A DNA stretch of 64,000 bases from JBHHYN01 sp046757565 (GTDB lineage Bacteria > Pseudomonadota > Gammaproteobacteria > Eutrophobiales > Eutrophobiaceae), in the NCBI GenBank assembly GCA_046757565.1, contig JBHHYN010000003.1, positions 1 to 64,000 on the forward strand. The letters run 5' to 3'. A program made the position numbers and the translations under genes. The notes beneath the pieces were generated by a model. That model made no database searches, was not told where the DNA came from, and was given only the letters and a program-made list of their open reading frames with translations. Shown here one piece after another: positions 27,144-35,486 of this stretch. Each line of letters starts with the position of its first letter. Position 1 is the stretch's first letter.

Positions 27144-27527
27144 ATGATGAAGAGATTACGCCTTACCTTTGCACTGCTCAGTGTTGTGCCGGTTTTTTGC
27201 ATGGCCAATGATTTTCCAACCTATGATCGCGTTAATTATGTTTTATTTTGCATGGATAAGCTTGGCGGGCCGAGTTTTGAAAATCTGCATACCTGCTCAT
27301 GCCGGATCGATGCCATAGCAGACAGGATGCCCTTCGCCGAGTATGATGAGGCAACGATATTCGAACGGGCCCTGCGTATGGGTGGTGAAAAGGGCGGGGT
27401 GGTGCGGGACAATAAGCGTGCGAAATCGCTGGATAACAAGCTCGCGCAGATCAGTCAACAGGCAGACAGGCAGTGTAAGTTGATTCCGCATATAGAACAC
27501 CCGCCCCTGAAAAAAATCGCAAAGTAG
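27144..27527 (+). CDS. Small secreted protein of unknown function near xoxF
   Basis: 127 residues. A signal peptide (residues 1-21, FCMA) precedes a mature part with four cysteines (YVLFCMDKL, TCSCRID, RQCKLIP), so one or two disulfides are likely in the periplasm. A GGAGA element sits six bases before the start. It lies 0.8 kb ahead of xoxF in the same direction. I have the impression that such proteins recur with periplasmic methanol-oxidation genes but cannot name a family. A role in PQQ-enzyme function is inference from position only. Confidence 0.7.
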   Translation: MMKRLRLTFALLSVVPVFCMANDFPTYDRVNYVLFCMDKLGGPSFENLHTCSCRIDAIADRMPFAEYDEATIFERALRMGGEKGGVVRDNKRAKSLDNKLAQISQQADRQCKLIPHIEHPPLKKIAK

Positions 27528-28337
27528 AGAACGGCACACCCTTAAAAAGCAGCGGTGATATTAAACGGGATAATAACGATCTTGCCGGCATGTTAGTCAT
27601 CTCCTCTCTGTATTTAATGTGCTCCGTATCATTGCACGTTGTCTCGCCGGGTCCGGGCGGCACGCCATTATCCGCCGCTTATTCCTGCAATGACGGGCCA
27701 TATGTTTTTTGTGCTCGTTGATGGCCTCTCCGGTTCCAGGGCCATTTTACAGTCATTTCTTCGGTAGTTTGTGTAACTATATGTTAATTAAAGGTTATGT
27801 TAAATATATTAAATTCAAACCGGGAAAATTTGCCGGCGGGGATGAGGTAGGGATGAATTTCACTTGCGCCGGTAACTGAAATTTCCTAGAATCCAGTTAC
27901 TTAGATAGCTGTTTTTTGAAAAATAATTAAAGAAATTCAATAAACATTAAACTACAATCAGAAGATGGACTTTAAAGATTTTTGAGAGGCGGGAATGATT
28001 GATAGAGGCTCGGCGATAAAAAAACAACAATCCTCTATGATTGCTTATCTTTGCTGTTTTCCTTTCGCTACTTCTTTGGCAGGCGACGATGTGCGCCCTG
28101 CGGCTGCAACCTTAATAGATAGTTGATAGATAATTGCTTCAGTGAATAAGCGTGTGCAATAATGACAGGCATTCATAAATCAATCGGGATTTGTCGGGTA
28201 TGGTTTTTTACTGGCAGCGTTACGACTCACAACAGGCTTTCAACTCCCTGGTATCTTTTGATCTCTAGGTATCCGGGGGTTTTTTTATTTAACGTAGAGA
28301 TCAATCACATGATCAACTAATAATAGAGGAGGAGGTC
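27528..28337. other. 810-bp non-coding region upstream of xoxF
   Basis: Low GC relative to the flanking genes, especially 27770-27990 and 28100-28330. No tRNA, no repeat array and no gene I can support; the best small open frame (from about 28036, 29 codons) has no ribosome site. Its length and base composition suit a regulatory region and 5' leader for the strongly expressed xoxF. The perfect inverted repeat at 28258-28304 is the only clear element. Confidence 0.6.
28258..28304. promoter_or_regulatory. Perfect 10-bp inverted repeat just upstream of xoxF
   Basis: TTGATCTCTA (28258-28267) and TAGAGATCAA (28295-28304) are exact reverse complements separated by 27 bases that include GGGGG and a T7 run. 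The second arm ends 33 bases before the xoxF ATG and about 20 before its GAGGAGGAGG ribosome site. It may be an operator for a dimeric regulator, or an RNA stem in the leader, or (since the loop carries GGGGGTTTTTTT) part of an attenuator. Sequence alone cannot decide. Confidence 0.5.
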
Positions 28338-30185
28338 ATGAGTAAATTGTCCTTGAGTAAATGGGTACTTATTGCTCTGGCCCTGGCTGTTCCTGCGTTA
28401 GCCTCCGCGAATGACGAAGTCGCGAGGCTGACGCAGAATCCGAACTACTGGGCCTACCCGGGTGGTGATTACAACAACTGGCGGTATTCAAAGCTTAACC
28501 AGATCAACAACAGGAATGCTGGCAAGCTGGTGGCCGCCTGGACGTTCTCGACCGGCAGACTGCAGGGCCATGAAGGTGGTCCCCTGGTTTTACCGCCGAG
28601 TGCCACGGGACTGAGTACGGACACACTGTTCATCCATACGTCTTTTCCGAACGATGTGTTCGCCATCAACCTCGATACCCTGGCGCTGGAATGGGTGTAT
28701 GAGCCGCAGCAGGACGCCAGCGTTCCCAGCGTCATGTGTTGCGATATCGTCAATCGTGGTCTCAGTTATGCCGATGGCAAGATCTTCCTGCAGCAGGCCG
28801 ATACCGTCCTGGTAGCGATTAACGCCAAGACCGGTAAGGCCGTCTGGAAGACCAAGAACGGGGATCCCACGAAGGGCCAGACCAACACCAATGCACCACA
28901 TCCGATCAAAGACTATGTCTTTACCGGTATCTCCGGTGCGGAGTTTGGCGTGCGTTGCTGGATGGCCGCCTATCGCATCAAAGATGGCAGCCTGGCCTGG
29001 AAGGCCTACAGCATGGGTCCGGATTCCGACATCCTGTTCGACCGGCATACCACAACCATGGGTAAGAGAGTCGGCAAGAACTCCAGCTTGAAGACCTGGA
29101 AAGGCGATCAATGGAAACTGGGCGGCGGTTCCGTCTGGGGCTGGTGGCCGTGGAACAAGAAAGAGAACCTGATGTACTACGGTTCCGGTAACCCCGGCAC
29201 CTGGAACCCGGTGGTCCGTCCCGGTGACAACAGATGGTCCATGACCATGTTCGCCCGTGATGTGGATACCGGTATCGCCCGCTGGGTCTACCAGATGACG
29301 CCTCACGACGAGTGGGACTATGATGGTGTCAACGAGATGATCCTGGCTGATCTCACTGTCAAGGGTAAGAAGCAGAACGTGGTGGTCCATTTTGACCGTA
29401 ACGGTTTTGGCTACACCGTGAACAGTGCGACGGGTAAACTGCTGGTTGCTGAGAAGTTCGATCCGGCGGTCAACTGGGCCACGGGCATCGACATGAAGAC
29501 CGGTAAGCCAAAACGTGTGGCGAAATACAGCACCGATAGCAACGGTGAAGACGTCGTATCCAAGGATATTTGCCCGGCAGCGTTGGGTACCAAAGACGAG
29601 CAGCCGGCGTCCTACAGCCCGCGTACCGGCCTGTTCTACGTGCCGACTAACCATGTCTGCATGACCTACGAGCCGGTCAGCTATGCGGCGGGTGGTAGCC
29701 ACTATACGGCGGGTCAATGGTTTGTGAATGCCAACCTGACCATGTATCCGGCCGGTAATGTCCTGAAAGACGGCACCACCAACATGGGTAACATGATTGC
29801 CTGGGATGCCTCCAAGGGTAAGATCGTCTGGTCTATCCCCGAGCAGTGGTCCGTCTGGAGTGGCGTGCTGTCGACCGCTGGTGACGTGGTCTTCTACGGT
29901 ACACTCGACAGCTATGCCAAGGCCATCGACGCCAAGACCGGCAAGGCGCTCTGGAAGTTCAAGGTGCCTTCCGGCATTATCGGTAACTTCAACACCTGGA
30001 GCCATAAAGGCAAACAGTATGTTGGCGTGCTCTCCGGTATTGGTGGTTGGGCCGGCGCCGTGGTGGCTATCCGCGCCCTGGCGACCGCCCCCGGTGAAGC
30101 TGCGCTGGGTGCCGTCGGTGGTTACCGCGCCCTGAATAACACAGGTCGTCCGGGTGGCGTGCTGATGGTATTCAGCTTGCCGTAA
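28338..30185 (+). CDS. xoxF: Lanthanide-type PQQ methanol dehydrogenase XoxF
   Basis: 615 residues with a signal peptide (cut after ALASA). Periplasmic quinoprotein oxidising methanol to formaldehyde (or formate) with PQQ and a rare-earth ion. The eight-bladed propeller contains the vicinal disulfide pair in MCCDIVNRG and the catalytic aspartate D327 in EWDYDGVN. The second aspartate D329 of that motif is the residue that distinguishes lanthanide-binding XoxF from calcium-type MxaF (which has Ala/Ser/Thr). No mxaI-like small subunit is present. Very strong SD (GAGGAGGAGG) implies high expression. It is followed by a terminator, then a cupredoxin gene and xoxJ. Confidence 0.97.
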   Translation: MSKLSLSKWVLIALALAVPALASANDEVARLTQNPNYWAYPGGDYNNWRYSKLNQINNRNAGKLVAAWTFSTGRLQGHEGGPLVLPPSATGLSTDTLFIHTSFPNDVFAINLDTLALEWVYEPQQDASVPSVMCCDIVNRGLSYADGKIFLQQADTVLVAINAKTGKAVWKTKNGDPTKGQTNTNAPHPIKDYVFTGISGAEFGVRCWMAAYRIKDGSLAWKAYSMGPDSDILFDRHTTTMGKRVGKNSSLKTWKGDQWKLGGGSVWGWWPWNKKENLMYYGSGNPGTWNPVVRPGDNRWSMTMFARDVDTGIARWVYQMTPHDEWDYDGVNEMILADLTVKGKKQNVVVHFDRNGFGYTVNSATGKLLVAEKFDPAVNWATGIDMKTGKPKRVAKYSTDSNGEDVVSKDICPAALGTKDEQPASYSPRTGLFYVPTNHVCMTYEPVSYAAGGSHYTAGQWFVNANLTMYPAGNVLKDGTTNMGNMIAWDASKGKIVWSIPEQWSVWSGVLSTAGDVVFYGTLDSYAKAIDAKTGKALWKFKVPSGIIGNFNTWSHKGKQYVGVLSGIGGWAGAVVAIRALATAPGEAALGAVGGYRALNNTGRPGGVLMVFSLP

Positions 30186-30229
30186 GACAGTACAGACACA
30201 ATAAAAGCGATTTGTAGTCATTACTTCGT

Positions 30230-30262
30230 CCCCGGCATCTCATCGGATGCCGGGGATTTTTA
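30230..30262 (+). terminator. Rho-independent terminator after xoxF
   Basis: CCCCGGCATC pairs perfectly with GATGCCGGGG across a six-base loop, followed by ATTTTTATT. It starts 45 bases after the xoxF stop. It should end most xoxF transcripts and lower expression of the downstream cupredoxin unless that gene has its own promoter in 30263-30496. Confidence 0.92.
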
Positions 30263-30496
30263 TTGATAACTACAAGAACTAAAAAATCCTAAATCAGTCT
30301 CAACTTGTCAGATTCCAGTGATTGACGTAATCTCGGCAGGTACTGCGGCGGAAGCAGTGGGTGATAAACACTACAGCACAGCCTGGTGTGGATAACCGCT
30401 TCAGGTCATGATTCAGATACAGTGTGGGTTAGATATATTTACCTGGGAAAAGCTGCAACAAGCAGGCATTAATTATTTATACGGGAGAATAGACCG

Positions 30497-30928
30497 ATGA
30501 TATTCAAGAGTTGTAAATCAATTTTAATTACCATTTTGCTTCTGTTTTCAACAGCTGTTTTGGCTGAAGACCATATCATTGCCGCGCAGGCTACCAGCTT
30601 CGCTCCGAAGATCCTGTTCATCCAGCCGGGTGATACCGTTCAATGGACGCGTATGTCGCCGATCCATGATGCGCAATCGATGGAAGGCCTGATACCTGAA
30701 GGCGCCAAGGGCTGGAAGTTTGCCGTCGGCGAAAACGGCAAAGTGACCCTGGATAAAGAAGGGGTTTATGTCTATAAATGTAATCCCCACTATGCCGTGG
30801 GTATGGCCGGAGCGATCATTGTTGGCAAGGCAACAAACCTGGAGCAGGTCAAGGCGAACGCCACGGGCAGAGCGAAAGGCGTGGTGATCAAGGTTGACCG
30901 GGCCCTGGCAGCCCTGGCCAATAAATAG
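30497..30928 (+). CDS. Pseudoazurin-type cupredoxin, periplasmic
   Basis: 143 residues. Signal peptide 1-23 (ending VLA), then a small blue-copper domain with all four type-1 ligands: His57 (SPIHDAQS), Cys95, His98 and Met103 (YKCNPHYAVGM), the spacing typical of pseudoazurin. Function: single-electron carrier in the periplasm. It sits between xoxF and xoxJ, the place where most clusters have xoxG, a cytochrome c that takes electrons from XoxF; no CxxCH protein is encoded here. That this protein is the XoxF electron acceptor is inference from position. GGGAGA ribosome site present. Confidence 0.92.
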   Translation: MIFKSCKSILITILLLFSTAVLAEDHIIAAQATSFAPKILFIQPGDTVQWTRMSPIHDAQSMEGLIPEGAKGWKFAVGENGKVTLDKEGVYVYKCNPHYAVGMAGAIIVGKATNLEQVKANATGRAKGVVIKVDRALAALANK

Positions 30929-31038
30929 AAAAACTCATAATAGTGCCTTCAGAATTTATGTTGTTTTCTGGCCCCGTCTCGAAAATAATGGCAATCGGCA
31001 GGATCTGCCGGTTACAGGCGGTGGGGCATGAAAATCTG

Positions 31039-31914
31039 ATGTTACTACCCGGTTTGCCGGCACTTCTCTTTTTGATACTTGCACCGGTTATGGCTCAGGC
31101 GCAGCCCCCCTCCGATAACCCTATCGCCGTGTTAAAGGTGTGTGCAGATCCCTATCTGCTTCCATTTTCCAACAGGAAAAAACTGGGTTATGAGAACAGG
31201 ATAGCGGAATTATTTGCCGCCGAGTTGGGCGCAAAGTTGCAATATACCTTTTTCCCGCAACGTATGGGTTTTATCCGCAATACCTTGCGGGCGGAAGTGA
31301 GTAATGGATCCTATAAATGTGATCTGGTGATCAGTGCCCCCGCCTATTTTGAACTTGCCGCCACCACACAGGCCTATTACAAGTCCATGTATATGATGGT
31401 TTATGTCAAAGGCAGGGGGCTTGATGAGGTGACCCGGCCGGAACTGCTTCCGGAAGTGGTGCAACGGGGGAAAAGCATCAGGTTCGGTCTTTTTGACCGC
31501 GGTCCTGAACAGCTCTGGGTCTTTAAAAATAACTTAATGGAATATATGGTGCCTTATGTCTCTCAACCGGGCGCCCTGGATGCCAATCCCGGGATGGATA
31601 TTTTACAGGATTTGGTTGACGGTAAAATCGATGTAACCATCGTATGGGGACCGGTTGCCGGGTATTTTGCCAGGCAACATAGGGGTAAGGTCGAACTGGT
31701 CATGCTGCCCTTGCAAAACGATCCGGATGACCCCCAGATGCGATTCGAGTACAAGGTTGCCATGGCGGTCCGTTACGGTGAACCTGCCTGGAAGGAACGG
31801 GTCAGCCGGTTGATTACTGACAACCAGGGAAAGATCGACACCATCCTTAAGGATTATGGTATCCCGCTGTTGCCGCTTGATACAACCAGCCCGCCTGTTC
31901 AAGATAAGGATTGA
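31039..31914 (+). CDS. xoxJ: XoxJ/MoxJ-like periplasmic binding protein
   Basis: About 291 residues from the ATG at 31039, which gives a clean signal peptide (MLLPGLPALLFLILAPVMAQA). In-frame starts at 30943 (GTG) and 30958 exist but would put about 30 polar residues before it. The mature protein is a family-3-type solute-binding fold (LKVCADPYLLPFSNRKKLGYENRIAELFAAELG; VDGKIDVTIVWGPVAGYFAR). XoxJ proteins accompany XoxF and are thought to help activate or assemble it. The cysteine pair (VCADPY, YKCDLV) is typical of the MoxJ group. Confidence 0.88.
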   Translation: MLLPGLPALLFLILAPVMAQAQPPSDNPIAVLKVCADPYLLPFSNRKKLGYENRIAELFAAELGAKLQYTFFPQRMGFIRNTLRAEVSNGSYKCDLVISAPAYFELAATTQAYYKSMYMMVYVKGRGLDEVTRPELLPEVVQRGKSIRFGLFDRGPEQLWVFKNNLMEYMVPYVSQPGALDANPGMDILQDLVDGKIDVTIVWGPVAGYFARQHRGKVELVMLPLQNDPDDPQMRFEYKVAMAVRYGEPAWKERVSRLITDNQGKIDTILKDYGIPLLPLDTTSPPVQDKD

Positions 31915-31935
31915 TACATTAATTGAAATAGCGTT

Positions 31936-32706
31936 ATGCAGATAAGATATCTATTTTTAACCTTAATGCTTGCCATCGGTCCCTCCCCGGTATTGGCGGA
32001 TAACAATGCCGGACCTGATAAGGAGGTTATGACGGAACATATGCCGAATGTCGGCAGATATGGCGAATCCGCTGCGGTAGACCCGGCCAAGTTCAAGTTT
32101 TCCACGGCTGAGGTGGAACTCTGGATGGAGGACCATCTTCATAATATCGACAAGCCTGCCAGGCTCTATTATGCGTTTAACAAGAGCGGCAGTTTCGAGG
32201 AGGGATTTTCGGACTCGGTCTATCTGGATATCCTGGATATAAACAAGGACGGTACAAAAAATGCCAGTCTGAAATTTATGAGTGGCGCGCGTGAACAGCA
32301 CTTTGCCCATGCCGGGAACCTGACACATATAACAGGCAATCCGGTGCTGGGTGTCTACCTGCAAGGTGATGTCAATGAAATGAACCGCCTGACAGAGGGT
32401 AGCTGGCGTTATTTTCAAAAAAGGATTAAATTGGCGCTCGCGAAAACGGCTAAGGTGGATCCGACACGCTTTGAATTCGAAGGGAAAAAGATTGAGGGGG
32501 AAGTCATCACTCTGATTCCCTATGCCAAGGACCCGAGAAGAAGGCGTTTTGAGAAATTTGCCGACAAGCGATACGAAATTACGCTTTCAGATAGCGTGCC
32601 GGGCACCTTATACCAGATAAAAACCATAGTTCCGGATGGTAATGGCAAAGAACCACTGATTGAAGAGATCTTGACACTTCAGCATGTGGAGTTCCGGGAT
32701 CGATAA
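31936..32706 (+). CDS. Secreted protein of unknown function in the xox cluster
   Basis: 256 residues with a signal peptide (residues 1-21, SPVLA). The mature part is charged and has no cysteine. Notable stretches: FSTAEVELWMEDHLHNIDKPARLYYAFNKSG, VYLDILDINKDGTKNASLKFMSGAREQHF and LTGNPVLGVYLQGDVNEM-like text near residue 140, suggesting a beta-rich lipid- or protein-binding fold. It follows xoxJ by 21 bases, so co-transcription is likely. No family name recognised; a role in methanol oxidation is by association only. Confidence 0.75.
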   Translation: MQIRYLFLTLMLAIGPSPVLADNNAGPDKEVMTEHMPNVGRYGESAAVDPAKFKFSTAEVELWMEDHLHNIDKPARLYYAFNKSGSFEEGFSDSVYLDILDINKDGTKNASLKFMSGAREQHFAHAGNLTHITGNPVLGVYLQGDVNEMNRLTEGSWRYFQKRIKLALAKTAKVDPTRFEFEGKKIEGEVITLIPYAKDPRRRRFEKFADKRYEITLSDSVPGTLYQIKTIVPDGNGKEPLIEEILTLQHVEFRDR

Positions 32707-32723
32707 CGCTCCTTTTTTCCTCA

Positions 32724-35486
32724 TCAGTCATTCGCTGTTCGTGCCAGCTTAACCGCACAATATTTAAATTCCGGTATCTTGCCAACGGGATCCAGCGCCT
32801 CATTGGTCAGTAAGTTCGCTGCCGCCTCGTTATAGCAAAAGGCCATGAATACCAGACCTTTTTGCATGCCTGGATCTTCCCTCGCAATCACGCTAATCGC
32901 GCCCCGTTTCGATTCAATCCATACCTGATCCCCGGGCCTGGCGGGGATGCCGGCAAGATCGGCAGGGTGGAGACTGGCGACGGGAAGCGGTTCGATGGCA
33001 TCCAGTATATTGCTGCGGCGGGTCATGCTGCCGGTATGCCAGTGTTCCAGCTGCCTCCCGGTTGTAAAAACAAATGGATAGTCTTCATCCGGCAATTCAT
33101 CTGCATGCTGATAGTCAGCCGGGATAAACAGGCCGCGCCGGGAATCAGTCGGAAATCCGTCCGTGAATAATACCGCCTGGCCCTCATCGCCCTCATGCAT
33201 TAACGGCAGGGTGAGTGAACCCTGTTCCTGCAGGCGCTCCCACGTCATCCCTCCCATGCTGGGTGTAACCGAGCGCATTTCATCGAATACGTCCCGGACC
33301 TCGGGGTAATGCCAGTCAAGACCCAGGCGTTTGGCCATCTCCTGAATGATCCAGAGGTCCTGTCTGGCCTCCCCGGGCGGATCGATTGCCTGGCGTCCCA
33401 GTTGCACCCGGCGGTCGGTATTAGTGAACGTTCCGGTCTTCTCGGGAAAGGCCGAGGCAGGCAGAATGACGTCGGCGTAACCGGCCGTTTCCGTGAAGAA
33501 GATATCCTGAACGACGAGATGATCCAGTTTGGCGAGGGCCTGCCGGGAGTGGTTCAGGTTGGGATCCGACATGGCCGGATTTTCCCCCATGATATACATG
33601 CCTTGCATCGTGCCGTTGTGAATCGCATCCAGGATCTCGACCACCGTGAGACCGGGACGGGGATCCAGTGCCGGCGTGTTCCAGATTTTCTGAAACCTCA
33701 CCCGTACCGCATCGTCGTCTACCGGCTGATAATCGGGATAGACCATGGGGATTAAACCGACGTCCGAGGCGCCCTGCACATTATTCTGGCCGCGAAGCGG
33801 ATGCAGGCCGGTCCCGGGCCGTCCGATCTGGCCGGTCATCAAGGCCAGGGAGATCAGACAGCGCGCATTATCTGTGCCGTGTATGTGCTGGGAAATCCCC
33901 ATCCCCCAGAAGATCATGGCGGCCCTGGATGTCGCATAAAGACGGGCTACCTTTCTTAACATTTCCGCGGGAATGCCGCAAATGGGAGCGACCTTCTCGG
34001 GGCTGTATTTCTCAACGATCTGTTTCAGCGCCTCAAAGCCGTCGGTGTGTTGCTGTATGTACTGATCGTTATGCAGTCCCTCCTCAATAATGGTATGCAT
34101 CAGGCCGTTGAGCAGCGGTACGTCCGTATCCGGGTGGAATTGCAGGAAAAAATCCGCGTGACGGGCCAGATCGGAGCGGCAGGGATCCATGACGATCAAG
34201 GTCTTGCCTGCCTTTGCGGCGTTTTTCATGAATGTGGCGGCAACGGGATGGTTCACAGTGGGTTTTGATCCGATTACGATGATCACTTCCGTATCGGCAA
34301 CGTCCGCCACAGGATTGGACACCGCCCCGGAGCCAATCGTCTCGAGTAGCGCGGCGACCGAGGAGGCGTGGCATAAACGGGTACAATGGTCGACATTATT
34401 CGTACCGAATCCCGTCCTCACCAGTTTCTGAAACAGATAGGCCTCTTCATTACTGCCCTTGGCCGATCCAAAACCTGCCAGTGCCTGGGGACCGGCCTGG
34501 GCACGGATCTCCTGTAAGCGTCCGGCTGCCAGATCCAGGGCCTCATCCCATGAGGCCTCGCGGAAGTAGTCTGGGATATCCCCTTTTGATAACAGTTGTG
34601 CCGTTTTCGCCATACCCTGTTTACGTATTAACGGCGTGGTCAACCGCTCCGGATGATGAACATAATCAAAACCAAAACGGCCCTTCACACATAACCTGCT
34701 GTGGTTGGAGGGGCCGTTCCGTCCATCGACGGAGAGGATCCTGTTCTCCTTGACCTTAAAGGTAACCAGGCAACCGACACCGCAGTAGGGGCAGACCGAC
34801 TCCACTTCCCTGTCAGGGGCGGTGTTCATGTTGCTTTGGGCCGGCAGCAGGGCCCCGGTTGGACAGGCCTGCACACATTCTCCACAACTTACGCAGCTAC
34901 TCAGCCCCATGGCATCATCGATATCGAACACTATCCTGGCATGCTTGCCCCGGAAGGCGTAACCGATGACATCATTGACCTGCTCCTCACGGCAGGCCCG
35001 GACACAGCGGGTACATTGAATACAGGCGTCCAGGTTGACGGCAATGGCCGGGTTACTCAGGTCGGGCCGGGGTTGTTCCCGGGGAGGGAAACGGGGTGCA
35101 CCGATGTGAAGCTTTTCGCACCACTCATTCAACTCGGAATTCGGAGTATAGGGAGAGGATGACTGCGCCGGCATCTCTGATTTGAGCAGTTCCAGCACCA
35201 TTTTTTGGGAATGTAGTGCCCGCTCGCTGTGGCTGTGGACCTGCATGCCGGTACTGGGCATGCGCGAGCAGGCCGGTGCGAGCGCACGCTCTCCCTCGAT
35301 CTCAACCATGCACGCCCGGCAGTTTCCATCGGGGCGGTAGCCCTCCTGATAACAGAGGTAGGGGATTTCTATGCCGAGCCGCCTGGCGCAGTGTAACAGG
35401 GTCTCGCCCGGGAGGGCATTTATCTGCTGGTCGTTAAAACTGAAAGGGATGCTATCTTCATAAAGGCTATCAGGATTGGCCGCCAC
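32724..35486 (-). CDS. NAD-dependent formate dehydrogenase, alpha subunit
   Basis: 920 residues. Oxidises formate to CO2 at a Mo/W-bis-MGD centre. N-terminal NuoG-like part with a 2Fe-2S ferredoxin domain (YLCYQEGYRPDGNCRACMVEIEG) and 4Fe-4S ferredoxin sites (CIQCTRCVRACREEQ; CVSCGECVQACPTGA). The FDH catalytic domain starts at VCPYCGVGCLVTFKV and carries the metal-ligand cysteine (not Sec) in TRLCHASSVAALLE. The C-terminal MGD-binding domain is complete. Resembles the Fdh1A/FdsA group. Overlaps the beta-subunit gene by 17 bases and lies downstream of fhcBADC, so formate released by Fhc can be consumed at once. Confidence 0.95.
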   Translation of the reverse strand: MAANPDSLYEDSIPFSFNDQQINALPGETLLHCARRLGIEIPYLCYQEGYRPDGNCRACMVEIEGERALAPACSRMPSTGMQVHSHSERALHSQKMVLELLKSEMPAQSSSPYTPNSELNEWCEKLHIGAPRFPPREQPRPDLSNPAIAVNLDACIQCTRCVRACREEQVNDVIGYAFRGKHARIVFDIDDAMGLSSCVSCGECVQACPTGALLPAQSNMNTAPDREVESVCPYCGVGCLVTFKVKENRILSVDGRNGPSNHSRLCVKGRFGFDYVHHPERLTTPLIRKQGMAKTAQLLSKGDIPDYFREASWDEALDLAAGRLQEIRAQAGPQALAGFGSAKGSNEEAYLFQKLVRTGFGTNNVDHCTRLCHASSVAALLETIGSGAVSNPVADVADTEVIIVIGSKPTVNHPVAATFMKNAAKAGKTLIVMDPCRSDLARHADFFLQFHPDTDVPLLNGLMHTIIEEGLHNDQYIQQHTDGFEALKQIVEKYSPEKVAPICGIPAEMLRKVARLYATSRAAMIFWGMGISQHIHGTDNARCLISLALMTGQIGRPGTGLHPLRGQNNVQGASDVGLIPMVYPDYQPVDDDAVRVRFQKIWNTPALDPRPGLTVVEILDAIHNGTMQGMYIMGENPAMSDPNLNHSRQALAKLDHLVVQDIFFTETAGYADVILPASAFPEKTGTFTNTDRRVQLGRQAIDPPGEARQDLWIIQEMAKRLGLDWHYPEVRDVFDEMRSVTPSMGGMTWERLQEQGSLTLPLMHEGDEGQAVLFTDGFPTDSRRGLFIPADYQHADELPDEDYPFVFTTGRQLEHWHTGSMTRRSNILDAIEPLPVASLHPADLAGIPARPGDQVWIESKRGAISVIAREDPGMQKGLVFMAFCYNEAAANLLTNEALDPVGKIPEFKYCAVKLARTAND

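Noticed and set aside
28036..28125. 29-codon frame MIAYLCCFPFATSLAG... upstream of xoxF, considered as a PqqA-like or leader peptide
   Set aside because: No conserved Glu-x-x-x-Tyr pair of PqqA, no ribosome site, and composition could arise by chance.
28590..30221. A 543-codon open frame antisense to xoxF
   Set aside because: It is fully opposite a highly conserved gene with codon-biased GC-rich sequence; the translation (many His/Gly/Thr/Arg) has no recognisable domain or ribosome site.
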